A stretch of DNA of 14,885 bases. Origin: Pleurocapsa sp. MO_226.B13. GTDB taxonomy: Bacteria > Cyanobacteriota > Cyanobacteriia > Cyanobacteriales > Xenococcaceae. The stretch spans positions 1-14,885 of the forward strand of contig JASJEI010000288.1 in NCBI GenBank assembly GCA_030064795.1, written 5' to 3'. The notes beneath the pieces were generated by a model. The model was not told the DNA's origin. It saw nothing but the letters and a program-made list of their open reading frames with translations, and searched no databases. The translations under genes and the position numbers were made by a program. The first letter of the stretch is position 1. Each line of letters starts with the position of its first letter. Shown here piece by piece: positions 14,861 through 14,885 of the stretch.

Positions 14861-14885
14861 TTTACTTTTAAAATCTAGGTTTCAG

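Noticed and set aside
1..14885. CRISPR array, prophage or defence island
   Set aside because: No regularly spaced direct repeats of 25-40 nt, no cas, integrase, capsid, restriction or toxin-antitoxin genes; the genes are core functions with two uncharacterised singletons.

Overview
The window reads as cyanobacterial chromosome. The HIP1 octamer GCGATCGC recurs throughout, inside and outside genes. The gene set is also typical: a CrhR-type RNA helicase behind rimO, the photosystem I biogenesis protein BtpA, a VKOR-thioredoxin fusion, TrmFO and a DUF4278-like protein. The AT-leaning intergenic DNA with degenerate 7-nt repeats fits a unicellular, baeocytous or filamentous cyanobacterium; I cannot name the genus.

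Layout. Positions 1-172 look like the right end of an IS200/IS605-type element. It abuts trmFO (minus) and seems to supply its stop codon. thrC (minus) lies just upstream of trmFO, 66 nt away. Next on the minus strand is rimO followed by crhR, an operon order known from Synechocystis. A 550-bp divergent region (5894-6443) separates rimO from btpA (plus). It carries a promoter candidate and a foldable leader for rimO, and an extended -10 candidate for btpA. After btpA come a VKOR-thioredoxin fusion (plus), a convergent TVP38/DedA-like membrane protein (minus) and a large Tat-exported PhoX-family phosphatase (plus) with a clear terminator.

From 11679 to 12986 the DNA is gene-poor: a 28-nt palindromic repeat, an uncharacterised 145-aa protein with a DUF4278-like tail, a perfect 15-bp inverted repeat and a doubtful small membrane ORF. 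The right end holds an uncharacterised 294-aa protein, uppS with a terminator, and tRNA-Val(UAC).

Most genes are core housekeeping functions: tRNA and ribosome modification, RNA remodelling, threonine synthesis, disulfide formation, phosphate scavenging and undecaprenyl phosphate synthesis. I found no CRISPR array, phage module, defence island or convincing new multi-gene system. The best leads are the IS/trmFO junction, the rimO leader, the two uncharacterised proteins and the intergenic repeats.
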